Source: Moraxella sp. ZY210820 (GTDB lineage Bacteria; Pseudomonadota; Gammaproteobacteria; Pseudomonadales; Moraxellaceae). Taken from it: DNA of 64,000 bases. This document shows positions 39,505-52,747 of this stretch, piece after piece. The notes under the pieces are model-generated. The model was not told the DNA's origin. It was given only the letters and a program-made list of their open reading frames with translations, and did not search any database. The stretch is from NCBI RefSeq assembly GCF_030674635.1, contig NZ_CP089978.1, positions 2,108,001 through 2,172,000 of the forward strand. Reading direction: 5' to 3'. The position numbers and the translations under genes were made by a program. Positions within the stretch are counted from its first letter, which is position 1; the number at the start of each line of letters is the position of its first letter.

Positions 39505-40071
39505 TTGTCAATTTATCAACTGGATACGCAACAGTTGGAAGAGTTACGCCAACAAATGCTCCATTTTGCTCGCTTACAACTACAACAGATTGATTTAGCT
39601 GAAGACATGGTACAAGAAGCATTTACTAGTGCTTGCCAGTATGCTCATACTTTTCAAAATCAATCAGCCTTTAAAACATGGGTATTTGCCATTTTAAAGC
39701 ATAAAATTATTGACCATTTCCGAGCTATCAAAAAATGTTCATCAAAGGAGTATCAAGAGATAGAGTATATTGAAAATACTTTATTCCACCACAATGGAAA
39801 TTGGGATAAAGATGTATTTCAAGTGAATGAATGGAAAAGTACCGAACAAAGCGTATATCAGCAGCAATTTTGGGATATTTTAACCATTTGTCTTGAAAAT
39901 TTACCTGCTTTACAGGCTCGAGTCTTCATTATGCGTGAACATTTAGATATGCCTAGTGATGAAATTTGTCAAATTTGCCAAATCTCATCGGCTAATTTAC
40001 ATACTTGTTTATATCGGGCAAGATTGCAATTGCAAGTTTGCTTATCTGAAAAATGGTTTAATAAAGAATAA
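39505..40071 (+). CDS. ECF RNA polymerase sigma factor
   Basis: 188 residues starting with TTG 39505, supported by AAGGAATA seven bases upstream. Region 2: DLAEDMVQEAFTSACQYAHTF, then FKTWVFAILKHKIIDHFRA (the classic ECF 2.2-2.4 segment). Region 4: LPALQARVFIMREHLDMPSDEICQICQIS, then HTCLYRARLQLQ. It directs polymerase to a specialised promoter, most likely the TGTAAG/CGTCTAA site ahead of the DoxX gene. The rare TTG start would keep its level low. It is followed by a cognate zinc-finger anti-sigma gene, as in other DUF692 clusters. Confidence 0.92.
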   Translation: MSIYQLDTQQLEELRQQMLHFARLQLQQIDLAEDMVQEAFTSACQYAHTFQNQSAFKTWVFAILKHKIIDHFRAIKKCSSKEYQEIEYIENTLFHHNGNWDKDVFQVNEWKSTEQSVYQQQFWDILTICLENLPALQARVFIMREHLDMPSDEICQICQISSANLHTCLYRARLQLQVCLSEKWFNKE

Positions 40072-40076
40072 TCGCT

Positions 40077-40259
40077 ATGTTTAATTGTCAAAAAATCACA
40101 CAACTAATATCTTTAAGTCATGAACAAGATTTAAGTAAAATACAACATTTTAATGTTTATCTTCATAGTTTAATGTGTCCTGCTTGTAAAGCCTTTCAGC
40201 AAAATAATAAACAGCTAAGCATTTTAATTAAAAAGTTTACTCAACAAACCGATGACTAA
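40077..40259 (+). CDS. Short zinc-finger anti-sigma factor
   Basis: 60 residues: MFNCQKITQLISLSHEQDLS, then HFNVYLHSLMCPACKAFQQN. This is a zf-HC2-type anti-sigma (H-x3-C-x2-C near residues 30-37) with no membrane helix. Soluble ZAS proteins of this type hold ECF sigma factors inactive and release them on metal or thiol stress. The short C-terminal tail suggests a metal- or redox-responsive switch. It is five bases after the sigma gene and the last gene of the cassette. Confidence 0.85.
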   Translation: MFNCQKITQLISLSHEQDLSKIQHFNVYLHSLMCPACKAFQQNNKQLSILIKKFTQQTDD

Positions 40260-40302
40260 TTTTTTCTGATATCTTTCTATTTACTACCTTTCCTTCCATA
40301 AT

Positions 40303-40344
40303 AAAAAACCTTCAACCATTATTTATTTGATTGAAGGTTTTTAT
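40303..40344. terminator. Bidirectional terminator between the hvf cassette and the rRNA operon
   Basis: An 11-bp perfect stem AAAACCTTCAA/TTGAAGGTTTT with T-runs on both strands. It terminates both convergent transcription units. Confidence 0.88.
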
Positions 40345-40353
40345 TTAAAAAGG

Positions 40354-40468
40354 AGTTGGCGATGACTTACTCTCACATGGTTAACACCACACTACCATCA
40401 GCGCTAAGTGGTTTCACTTCTGAGTTCGGGAAGGGATCAGGTGGTTCACACTTGCTATGGTCGCCAAC
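40354..40468 (-). rRNA. rrf: 5S ribosomal RNA
   Basis: About 115 nt. The minus-strand sequence begins GTTGGCGACCATAGCAAG and includes CCTGATCCCTTCCCGAACTC and GTGAGAGTAAGTCATCGCCA. Ends are estimated to a few bases. Confidence 0.95.
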
Positions 40469-40581
40469 GAAACTGGTACAGCGAGTATTGAGCTGAGTTG
40501 TTTTGTTCATTGCATTTTCTGAATCAAGTTTTCACATTTATTTTGGATTATTGTGTTTATACAACAACTTGGGTGTTGTAT

Positions 40582-43474
<2,893 letters not shown>

Positions 43475-43918
43475 TACAACCCCAAATTGTCGTTTAAATA
43501 AATATTTTAAAATATCTATTCATTCTTTCAACTTAAAGTCACACAATCTATTCCAAAACGCTTGATTCAGTTTTTGCTAGTCCTCAATTAAATCTTTTCA
43601 TCTTACGACTACTTCAATCTATTGAGTGAACAATTATTTTCAGACTCAATTCTTGCTGTTAATGAATGATGTTTTATAGCTTTAACCTGTGTTATCACTT
43701 ATAAAACTGTAATACCTCATCAGTATCACTTAAATTTTATGCTTTAATTACTCACTAATTTCTTTACTTAGTGAACTTAATTGCATAAGTTAATTATTAT
43801 AACATAATAACTAATTTATTCAATCAAATAAATCATTTAATCTATACCGTACAGAAAAATCATAGATTTTTATCTTGTGTTCGGACTAAGATTATTAATC
43901 TTTGCTATTCCTCACTTA
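43475..43918 (-). other. Internal transcribed spacer between tRNA-Ala and 23S rRNA
   Basis: An AT-rich 445-base spacer of the rRNA operon. It contains the 23S processing-stalk strand next to 43475 and probable antitermination elements, but no gene. Confidence 0.85.
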
Positions 43919-43994
43919 TGGTGGAGACTAGGAGAGTCGAACTCCTGACCTCCTGCGTGCAAAGCAGGCGCTCTACCAACTAAGCTAAGTCCCC
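43919..43994 (-). tRNA. tRNA-Ala (TGC)
   Basis: 76 nt with encoded CCA. Minus-strand acceptor GGGGACT/AGTCTCC and anticodon loop TTTGCAC. Standard spacer tRNA of the rRNA operon. Confidence 0.96.
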
Positions 43995-44060
43995 ATAGCT
44001 TTTCATTTATCTTACCATCTATATTTTTAACTACTTGCACTTTAAAGTGCTTGCAATTAG

Positions 44061-44137
<77 letters not shown>

Positions 44138-44208
44138 TCAGATAAACTCTTTCAGAAGAACAACTTGTTGTGGATTCTAACTATCATCAAACGAATCTTT
44201 TTTTTCGT

Positions 44209-45741
<1,533 letters not shown>

Positions 45742-45993
45742 AATTCATTCTTAATCAGCATTCATCATCATAAACATAACAACAAATACCAATTCGCCCA
45801 TTCAATCACTAGCAAAATTTTCGCTCAAATAAATCTCGAGTCAATTTCTACCAAATCAAATGAACTTTATATTCAATTTAAAATATAAAAATCCATCCAA
45901 TAATAGCAAAAATCCACACAAGTTGTTCTTCTAAATGTTTTAATTGAGTAAGGTAATATCTCTTCAATATCACTCATAATTTCAGTGTCGAAT

Positions 45994-46021
45994 ATTATAT
46001 ACTGTTTTAAATCTTTGTCAA
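45994..46021 (-). promoter_or_regulatory. rRNA operon promoter
   Basis: Minus strand TTGACA, 16-base spacer, TATAAT, about 250 bases before 16S. The remaining 45742-46364 interval is AT-rich leader and upstream region with no gene seen. Confidence 0.8.
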
Positions 46022-46364
46022 GCTTTATTTTAAAAAATTATTTTGTTTTTAAACTAAAACTTCATCAAAAACAAAACTAATAACACCTTCTAAAATCACT
46101 TAACCCAATACAAATATAAGCTAAGTTCCTGATTTTACTAGCTTTATTTACTAACGCTATCTCGACAGGTGCGTATGTTACAGTAACTTAATATACTTTG
46201 CAACTACTTTTTTTATTAATTTATTACAAGTGGTTGTTTTTTATTCAATTTACTACTTTTAACGTCATTCATTTTCACAATTTATTGATATAATTTACAT
46301 CGTTTAATTTTGTAAGGAAGGAAAATATTCCTATACAAAATCAATAGCTGACAACAAGTTTTTA

Positions 46365-46826
46365 CTATTTAATCCAGCGTACGATATAATCTTCAACATC
46401 TTGTTCTCTAATTTCAAGTTCTGAAATACAACGTCCCGCCACAGATTTTTTAGCATCAATCACGGTTTGGCGTGAGCCACTAATTAAATAATGCCATGAT
46501 GGTAGTTTTTTCCCTTCAGCTAAACGTTTATAAGCACAACTTGGTGGTAACCATGTCAAATAACGAATATTTTTCATTGAAATTTTAATGCAATCAGGGA
46601 CATATTTTCCACGATTAGCATAATCACTACAAAAACCCGTGCTACAATCTAATAGTTTACAAGCAACTTTGGTATAGTAAACTTTACGACTTTCATCATC
46701 TTCTAATTTAACAAGGCAACATAAACCACAGCCATCGCATAAGGCTTCCCATTCATGGGTGTTGAGTTGTTCAAGTGGATAATTTTGCCAAAATTGTGGG
46801 CGTAATGTTGCGTCTGTTTGTGTCAT
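46365..46826 (-). CDS. YcgN family cysteine-cluster protein (UPF0260)
   Basis: 153 residues from ATG 46826; an ATG ten codons upstream is also possible. The invariant motif EWEALCDGCGLCCLVKLEDD is followed by CKLLDCSTGFCSDYANR, PDCIKISMKNI, WLPPSCAYKRLAEGKKLPSWHYL and SGSRQTV. All of these are YcgN hallmarks and suggest an Fe-S or zinc site. The family is conserved in proteobacteria, and its function is not established. Confidence 0.92.
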   Translation of the reverse strand: MTQTDATLRPQFWQNYPLEQLNTHEWEALCDGCGLCCLVKLEDDESRKVYYTKVACKLLDCSTGFCSDYANRGKYVPDCIKISMKNIRYLTWLPPSCAYKRLAEGKKLPSWHYLISGSRQTVIDAKKSVAGRCISELEIREQDVEDYIVRWIK

Positions 46827-46903
46827 AATTGGATAATGAATTTTTAATTTAATCATGTTATTATAGCATTGATTGTATTTATTTTTAAAGTTGGGAGAAT
46901 ATT

Positions 46904-47281
46904 ATGAGTTATTATCATATTCTAATCGAGTGTAAAGATTATATTAGTACGATTGAGCAAACTCGTGATATTGAATTGTTTGATATTCAAGATATTCAAC
47001 CTTTTTTACAACAGGTTTTGTTGCCTTATTTTCAAAAATCGGAATTAAATATCGATGATGAAACGGTTGTAGCAGAAGATGTACTTCATCTTTCGGTGCG
47101 TCAGACTTTGTTGCCTATTCAAGAGTTAATTCAACAAGAACAGCGTTTATTACCAAGTGAAACGGATATTACAATTTCTGCTTATGAAATTTTTAACGAC
47201 CGTAGTTTAAGTCGTGATGTAACCAGCGTAATTTTTGATATGATTGAAGCATTTCAGGCTAAAGAATATGCAAAAATTTAG
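46904..47281 (+). CDS. Conserved hypothetical protein upstream of ampD
   Basis: 125 residues: MSYYHILIECKDYISTIEQT through EAFQAKEYAKI. Alternating hydrophobic/acidic pattern, no signal peptide or membrane segment, no motif recognised. Preceded by GGGAGA at good spacing. The last four codons overlap the ampD start, so the pair is translationally coupled; this suggests, but does not show, a role linked to cell-wall recycling. Confidence 0.7.
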   Translation: MSYYHILIECKDYISTIEQTRDIELFDIQDIQPFLQQVLLPYFQKSELNIDDETVVAEDVLHLSVRQTLLPIQELIQQEQRLLPSETDITISAYEIFNDRSLSRDVTSVIFDMIEAFQAKEYAKI

Positions 47282-47843
47282 TGTGCAACACGGCGTATTA
47301 CACGGTGCAAAACAAATTCCTTCGCCTAATTTTAATCAACGTCCTGATGGAAAATTAGGCGAAATTAGCTTATTAGTCATTCATAATATTAGTTTACCTC
47401 CATCACAATTTGGTGGAGGTTACATTGAACAATTCTTTCAAAATCAATTAGATTCATCTATTCATCCTTATTTTGAAACGATTAAAGATTTACAAGTTTC
47501 TGCCCATTTACTCATTTTGCGTGATGGGCAGGTAATTCAATTTGTCAATTTTGAACATCGTGCATGGCATGCAGGGCGTTCAAGCTATCTAGGTAAGGTA
47601 GAATGTAATGATTATTCTATTGGTATAGAACTAGAAGGAAGTGATGATTTACCATTTGAAGATGTGCAATATCATGTTTTAGCTAATGTTACGCACGCTA
47701 TTCGCCAAGCCTATCCAAAAATTCAACAACATATTGCAGGACATAGCGATATTGCTCCCATACGCAAAACCGACCCCGGTCCATTTTTTAATTGGCAATA
47801 TTTTCGGCAATTATTATCAGCACAAAATGGAACACATAGATAA
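47268..47843 (+). CDS. ampD: 1,6-anhydro-N-acetylmuramyl-L-alanine amidase
   Basis: 191 residues from ATG 47268, chosen because the product then starts MQKFSVQHGVLHGAKQIPSP as AmpD proteins do. Zinc ligands: LLVIHNISLPP (His near 40), and IAGHSDIAPIRKTDPGPFFNW (His near 157 and Asp near 167). EHRAWHAGRSSY near 99-110 is also conserved. Cytosolic AmpD cleaves muropeptides in peptidoglycan recycling; its loss raises AmpC beta-lactamase in many gammaproteobacteria. Confidence 0.95.
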   Translation: MQKFSVQHGVLHGAKQIPSPNFNQRPDGKLGEISLLVIHNISLPPSQFGGGYIEQFFQNQLDSSIHPYFETIKDLQVSAHLLILRDGQVIQFVNFEHRAWHAGRSSYLGKVECNDYSIGIELEGSDDLPFEDVQYHVLANVTHAIRQAYPKIQQHIAGHSDIAPIRKTDPGPFFNWQYFRQLLSAQNGTHR

Positions 47844-47912
47844 TATGTCAATCTATTCATGCTCATCAATAAAATGTTAAAATAGGCTATTCTTTAATAG
47901 CGGAACTTTTTC

Positions 47913-49457
47913 ATGGCGTTATGGCGTTCAACAATGGTCGTGAGTGCAATGACCATGCTTTCTCGTGTAATGGGTCTAGTACGAGATGTCGTTTTACTCA
48001 ATGTATTTGGAGCAAGTAAAGATTTCGATACCTTTGTCGTTGCTTTTAAAATTCCTAATTTCTTTCGGCGTTTATTTGCTGAAGGCTCATTCTCACAAGC
48101 CTTTATTCCTGTTTTAACCGAATATAAAACAACCAAAACACATGCAGAAGTACAGATTTTAATTAGCCGTGTATTTGGCAGTTTATTATTGGTAATGTCT
48201 TTAGTTACACTTGCAGCAATGATTTTTGCACCTGCAATTATTTATTTATACGCATCTGGCTTTGCTGAAAATCCTGCAAAATTTACCTTAACGGTTGAAA
48301 TGTTCCGCTTAACTATGCCCTATTTAATGTTTATGTCATTAACGGCATTTGCTAGTAGTATTTTAAATAGTTATGGTTCATTTGCCACACCTGCTTTTGC
48401 TCCAGTTTTATTAAATCTATCCATGATTTTAGGTGCAATATTTTTAACACCTTATTTAGATGACGGTATTAAATCATTAGGTTGGGCAGTCATTGTCGCT
48501 GGGTTATTACAATTTGCTTTACAATTACCAGAATTATGGCGTAAAAAATTATTAATCCCACCTAAGCCAGATTTTAAACATGAAGGTGTGGAACGCATTT
48601 TAAAATTAATGTTGCCTGCTTTATTTGGGGTATCGGTTACGCAAATTAATTTATTACTCAATACAATTTGGGCCTCTTATATGCAAGATGGTTCAGTATC
48701 GTGGTTATATGGTGCTGAGCGTATGACCGAACTGCCACTTGGTGTGATTGGCGTAGCAATTGGTACAGTCATCTTGCCATCACTTTCTGCCAAAAAAGCA
48801 GAACAAGATACCGTAAAATTTAAAGCAATGATGGATTGGGCAAGTAAAGTGATTATTACTGTAGGTGTTCCTGCTAGTATTGCGTTATTTATGTTAGCTA
48901 CACCGATTATTCAAACACTATTTCAACGTGGACAATTTAACTATTTTGATACGCAAATGACCGCTTTAGCTTTACAATGTATGAGTGGTGGTGTTATTTC
49001 ATTTATGTTAATTAAAGTTTTTGCTCCCGGTTTTTATGCTCAACAAGATACTAAAACACCCGTGCGTATTGGTTTAATCGCTGTTGCATCCAATGCAATT
49101 TTGACTGTTATTTTTGTGATGATTTTTAAATGGATGAATTGGCAAGCACAGCATATGGCATTAGCCATTGCATCATCGGGTTCAGCTTTAGTGAATGCAG
49201 GTTTACTTTATTATTATTTACATAAACGTGATATTTTCCGTTTTGGTGGGCATTGGAAAAAATTAGCTTTACAATTTACCATTGCTAATCTCGTTATGGG
49301 CGTGGCTTTATATTTCGGTGTGCAATATTTTAATGGTAATACCAGTGAAATATTACGCATTGTACAATTAGTGGGCTTAATTGCTTTAGGTATTATCAGT
49401 TATGCTATTGCTTTATTGGCGACTGGTTTTAGACCACGTGATTTAAAAGCACAATGA
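47913..49457 (+). CDS. murJ: Lipid II flippase MurJ
   Basis: 514 residues and about 14 predicted membrane helices. MurJ hallmarks: SRVMGLVRDVVLLNVFGASKDFDTFVVAFKIPNFFRRLFAEGSFSQAFIPVL near residues 13-64 (includes the essential Arg residues), then LNSYGSFATPAFAPVLLN, GAERMTELPLGVIGVAIGTVILPSLS and FAPGFYAQQDTKTPVRIGL. It moves lipid II across the inner membrane. Monocistronic; the upstream AmpD gene ends 70 bases before. Confidence 0.96.
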   Translation: MALWRSTMVVSAMTMLSRVMGLVRDVVLLNVFGASKDFDTFVVAFKIPNFFRRLFAEGSFSQAFIPVLTEYKTTKTHAEVQILISRVFGSLLLVMSLVTLAAMIFAPAIIYLYASGFAENPAKFTLTVEMFRLTMPYLMFMSLTAFASSILNSYGSFATPAFAPVLLNLSMILGAIFLTPYLDDGIKSLGWAVIVAGLLQFALQLPELWRKKLLIPPKPDFKHEGVERILKLMLPALFGVSVTQINLLLNTIWASYMQDGSVSWLYGAERMTELPLGVIGVAIGTVILPSLSAKKAEQDTVKFKAMMDWASKVIITVGVPASIALFMLATPIIQTLFQRGQFNYFDTQMTALALQCMSGGVISFMLIKVFAPGFYAQQDTKTPVRIGLIAVASNAILTVIFVMIFKWMNWQAQHMALAIASSGSALVNAGLLYYYLHKRDIFRFGGHWKKLALQFTIANLVMGVALYFGVQYFNGNTSEILRIVQLVGLIALGIISYAIALLATGFRPRDLKAQ

Positions 49458-49542
49458 TTCATTTGAAAATTTGAAATAATTTGATTTTTTGTCTATTTTT
49501 TCTATAATGTTAAAATAGACAATTTATTTTTGAGGCTTAACT

Positions 49543-49851
49543 ATGCTAATGTTTACCACCACTGAAGCCAAACAAAATTTTGATAGATTAACTGGTATCG
49601 CATTAACACAACCTGTGAGCATAACACAACAAGGACGAGTTATTTTGGAAGTTATGACTCCGCAAGAAAAAGAAAAAATGATACAAGAACGAGTGAAACA
49701 AATTATGTTTGCTCAATTTGTAGATGATGCTGTAGAAGCACATGAACATTATATAGCCACAGGTTTACACACGACTCATGACGAAATGAAAGCATGGGTA
49801 AATTCCCTATCGACAAATACTGACCATAGACCACCAGTATGCCACAAATAA
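49543..49851 (+). CDS. Phd/YefM-type antitoxin
   Basis: 102 residues. The N-terminal Phd fold is MFTTTEAKQNFDRLTGIALTQPVSITQQGRVILEVMTPQE. The C-terminal arm is helical and would wrap the toxin. Its stop overlaps the start of a RelE/ParE-like toxin gene that is frameshifted. The antitoxin reading frame itself looks intact. Expected to autoregulate; the short AT-rich upstream sequence TAAAATAGACAATTTA may be the operator region. Confidence 0.85.
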   Translation: MLMFTTTEAKQNFDRLTGIALTQPVSITQQGRVILEVMTPQEKEKMIQERVKQIMFAQFVDDAVEAHEHYIATGLHTTHDEMKAWVNSLSTNTDHRPPVCHK

Positions 49852-50145
49852 TATATACCGAACGTATAGGGCAAGATTTTCAAAGACTTCAAGGTTTTTT
49901 TACAAGAAACTGCACCGCATAAAGTCGCTGAAGCCATGCAAACAATTTTTGAAAAGATTGATATGCTTTTGACTTTTCCTAAGCTTGGTCATCCTATTCC
50001 AAATGAAAAATTGCCAAATTTACGACAGCTTACCATTAAATGGGGAAAATATGGCTACGTTGCATTGTATTCTTATGAAGAAGATAAAAACTTGATTATT
50101 ATGGAAACGATACGCCACGCAAGAGAGCTTGAGCCTAATCTTTAA
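49839..50145 (+). pseudogene. RelE/ParE-type toxin gene, frameshifted in a T7 tract
   Basis: ATG 49839 opens MPQIIYTERIGQDFQRLQGF, then a T7 run leads to a stop. Removing one T restores LQETAPHKVAEAMQTIFEKI, DMLLTFPKLGHPIPNEKLPN, LRQLTIKWGKYGYVALYSYE and ETIRHARELEPNL, a full ParE/RelE toxin ending at 50145. Length 307 (3n+1) fits one inserted T. The intact antitoxin upstream would tolerate loss of the toxin. Decay, sequencing error or slippage control are possible. Confidence 0.8.
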
Positions 50146-50171
50146 AATACAATTATTTTTAATGCAAACAA

Positions 50172-50205
50172 AAAATACCCCAAAACTCAAATTTTGGGGT
50201 ATTTT
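50172..50205. terminator. Bidirectional terminator
   Basis: A 14-bp perfect stem AAAATACCCCAAAA/TTTTGGGGTATTTT with a 6-nt loop. It serves both the toxin-antitoxin module and the TonB-dependent receptor. Confidence 0.88.
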
Positions 50206-50224
50206 ACAAACAAATAAGTAAAAC

Positions 50225-52588
50225 TTAGAATTTATATTCAATCGCCATTGAATAATTACGCCCCGGTGCATAGTAGCGTTCTAAACCTATACCATTTCTA
50301 TCAATGGTATTGGTTGTACCACTACGAATATGTGAATTAGTACCACGCAATGCATCCCAAGTATGATATTTCTGATTTGTTAAATTATACACGCCTGCAC
50401 GCAATGTTAAATTCTTAATAGGATTATAATAACCAAACAAATCAACAGTCGTATAAGATTTATTTAACCAAGGATAACTAATCGTATTTTCTACAGAACC
50501 CCACTCATCACAAGTTTCAATATATTGTGGTCGCCAATCAGATGGATAATATGGATTTAATGTGCGAGTATAACCGCCAGTACATTCTACAGATTGTTGG
50601 TTAATTTGAGCATCTTTAGCAGATTTACCACGAGCATGACTTACACGAGAAAATACGCCCCATTTACCATTTGGATCAACATAATCAATACCTGTAACCA
50701 ATTTTAATGGTTGAATTGATAACAAACTCGCACCATTAGACAACTTACCTGTACTATAACCCAAAGCACCCATCACACTCAGACCTTCTGGGGCAGGACT
50801 GATTGAAGCTAAATTCAAACGACCTTCTATATCAATACCACGAATTTTAGCATCATCTAAATTAATCATTTGTTGATAAAGTTGTTCACGTGGTCGTCCT
50901 CCACCCCAACCTGCTTGCATTTCCATACCTTCTGTTTCAAACAAGAAATCTTTATAGTTCGTTTGATAAACCGACGCTTTTAAATCACCAACTGCGTTAT
51001 GTGCTTCTACACTTAAATTATGTGTTTGGCTTTTCTCTTGTTTTAGATTTGGATTTGGTCGCCACTGTCCTGCTGGATGATTAAAACTAAAATATAGCTC
51101 TGTCGCACTTGGAATACGGAAACCTGTTGAAAATTGATATGCTAATTTCCAAGTATCATTTAATTGTGCATTTAAACCAACTAAACCACTCCAACCATTA
51201 AACTTTAATTCTTTCACATCAGGCGAACAAATAATACAACGTGCATTTAAATCTAATGGTGTTGTAGTATAACGGTCATATTTCACACCAAAATCAGACG
51301 AGAAAATGCTATTAAACTGAATTTTATCAGCTAAAGATACATAATAATTTTTGGTTTGTGTTGGATTTTGAATTGTTGTTTCAACTGTAGGTAGCCATGC
51401 ACCTGAAAAGAAGAAATTATCCAATAATAACATTTTCATTTCTTTATCAGAATAACCCGTGCGTAAGGCAAATTGATGGCTATGACCATTGGTCTCAAAT
51501 GGCATAAAATCTACACCAATTGTTGCTTGTTTAAAAGTAGTAATTGCGTTACGATCTTGTATCTCACTCACAGGTCTCTTAGAATTATCACTCCAATTAT
51601 AAGAGCCTTTATTATTAATCACACCAATTTCTGCTTTTGACCAATCGAAACCTAATTTTACACGAGAAATGATATTATTTTCAGGTGTAAATTCATAGCC
51701 AATATTAGCTTGTTTACGCTTACCAATATCCAATGCTTCACGCCAACCAAAACCATTGTAAGATTTTTCATCCGTAAAATTTTCATTATCTTGTTGATTA
51801 TAAGATAGATGAATACGATGAGCATCATTAATACGATAACCCAATTTCGCTAAATAGCTTTTATTGGTATGTTCAGAAGGGTCTGGAATACCTCGACGAT
51901 TACTACCTTGTAAGTCTTCACCATTACCCTTACTCTCCATCTCATGCCCTTGACGGCGTGTTGCTGCTAAAAGCACATCCACCATACCATTATCAAACGC
52001 AGTTGCTACAGTATTAGTCCATTCATTATTTTTACTTGCATAACCACTTTTAAAATACATACCCCAATTTTTATCGCCAGTCAGCACATCTTTCACATTC
52101 ATAGTGCGATAATTAACCGAACCACCTAAAGCATTAGCACCAGAATTAAATGAATCTGAACCTCGTACCAAATCAATTGTACCCATTAACTCTGGGTCAA
52201 TCGTTAAGCGTGATTGATTTAAGTTACCATACCGTGTATAAAGTGAATTTTCCTCATAATCTGGTGTTGCAATACCATCAACAGCTACATTAACACGATT
52301 GCCTTCCACCCCTCGCATAGCAAAACCTTTTTGATGACGACCATTATCTACAATACCGACATCAGTTGTATAACGCACCAAATCCTGATTATTACCGATC
52401 ATTTCTGTTTGAATATTTTCACGTTTTTTCTGTACAACATTTACTTTAGGTTGCTCATCTGCTGTTGCTTGTACTTCAATGGTTGGCAACACTTCTTCAG
52501 CTTCGACATTTTGTTGCCCATAAGACATCGCTGACATTAAACTCGCAACACAAACGGCTAATAACTGCCGATAAAATTTAGGTTTCAT
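50225..52588 (-). CDS. TonB-dependent haemoglobin/transferrin/lactoferrin-family receptor (HpuB/HgbA-like)
   Basis: 787 residues. Signal peptide (MKPKFYRQLLAVCVASLMSAMSYG), TonB-box region (LPTIEVQAT), plug domain with GIVDNGRHQKGFAMRGVEGNRVNVAVDGI and LVRGSDSFNSGANALGGSVNYRT, and a 22-strand barrel ending in Phe (SMAIEYKF). The plug pattern and NPNLKQEKSQTHNLSVEAHN are typical of the haemoglobin/transferrin/lactoferrin receptor family. It probably extracts haem or iron from a host protein and is energised by TonB-ExbBD. The promoter overlaps a Fur-box-like sequence, suggesting iron repression. Confidence 0.9.
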   Translation of the reverse strand: MKPKFYRQLLAVCVASLMSAMSYGQQNVEAEEVLPTIEVQATADEQPKVNVVQKKRENIQTEMIGNNQDLVRYTTDVGIVDNGRHQKGFAMRGVEGNRVNVAVDGIATPDYEENSLYTRYGNLNQSRLTIDPELMGTIDLVRGSDSFNSGANALGGSVNYRTMNVKDVLTGDKNWGMYFKSGYASKNNEWTNTVATAFDNGMVDVLLAATRRQGHEMESKGNGEDLQGSNRRGIPDPSEHTNKSYLAKLGYRINDAHRIHLSYNQQDNENFTDEKSYNGFGWREALDIGKRKQANIGYEFTPENNIISRVKLGFDWSKAEIGVINNKGSYNWSDNSKRPVSEIQDRNAITTFKQATIGVDFMPFETNGHSHQFALRTGYSDKEMKMLLLDNFFFSGAWLPTVETTIQNPTQTKNYYVSLADKIQFNSIFSSDFGVKYDRYTTTPLDLNARCIICSPDVKELKFNGWSGLVGLNAQLNDTWKLAYQFSTGFRIPSATELYFSFNHPAGQWRPNPNLKQEKSQTHNLSVEAHNAVGDLKASVYQTNYKDFLFETEGMEMQAGWGGGRPREQLYQQMINLDDAKIRGIDIEGRLNLASISPAPEGLSVMGALGYSTGKLSNGASLLSIQPLKLVTGIDYVDPNGKWGVFSRVSHARGKSAKDAQINQQSVECTGGYTRTLNPYYPSDWRPQYIETCDEWGSVENTISYPWLNKSYTTVDLFGYYNPIKNLTLRAGVYNLTNQKYHTWDALRGTNSHIRSGTTNTIDRNGIGLERYYAPGRNYSMAIEYKF

Positions 52589-52616
52589 TCTATTTTTTCC
52601 AATATTAAAAATGATT

Positions 52617-52635
52617 GGAAATGATAAATATTATT
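52617..52635 (-). promoter_or_regulatory. Fur-box-like operator of the TonB-dependent receptor
   Basis: Minus-strand AATAATATTTATCATTTCC matches 13 of 19 positions of the consensus GATAATGATAATCATTATC and overlaps the -10 box. Confidence 0.55.
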
Positions 52636-52649
52636 ATTAAAGTTGTCAA
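52621..52649 (-). promoter_or_regulatory. Sigma-70 promoter of the TonB-dependent receptor
   Basis: Minus strand TTGACA, 17-base spacer, TATCAT. The Fur-like site covers the -10 element. Confidence 0.75.
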
Positions 52650-52747
52650 TAGTGTTTAATTGTGTTTTATCTAGCTAAGGCTTTGAATTATGATAATAAT
52701 TTCAATACAAAAAGAATGGTTTTAAATGCAATATTATCGTCCCTGAT

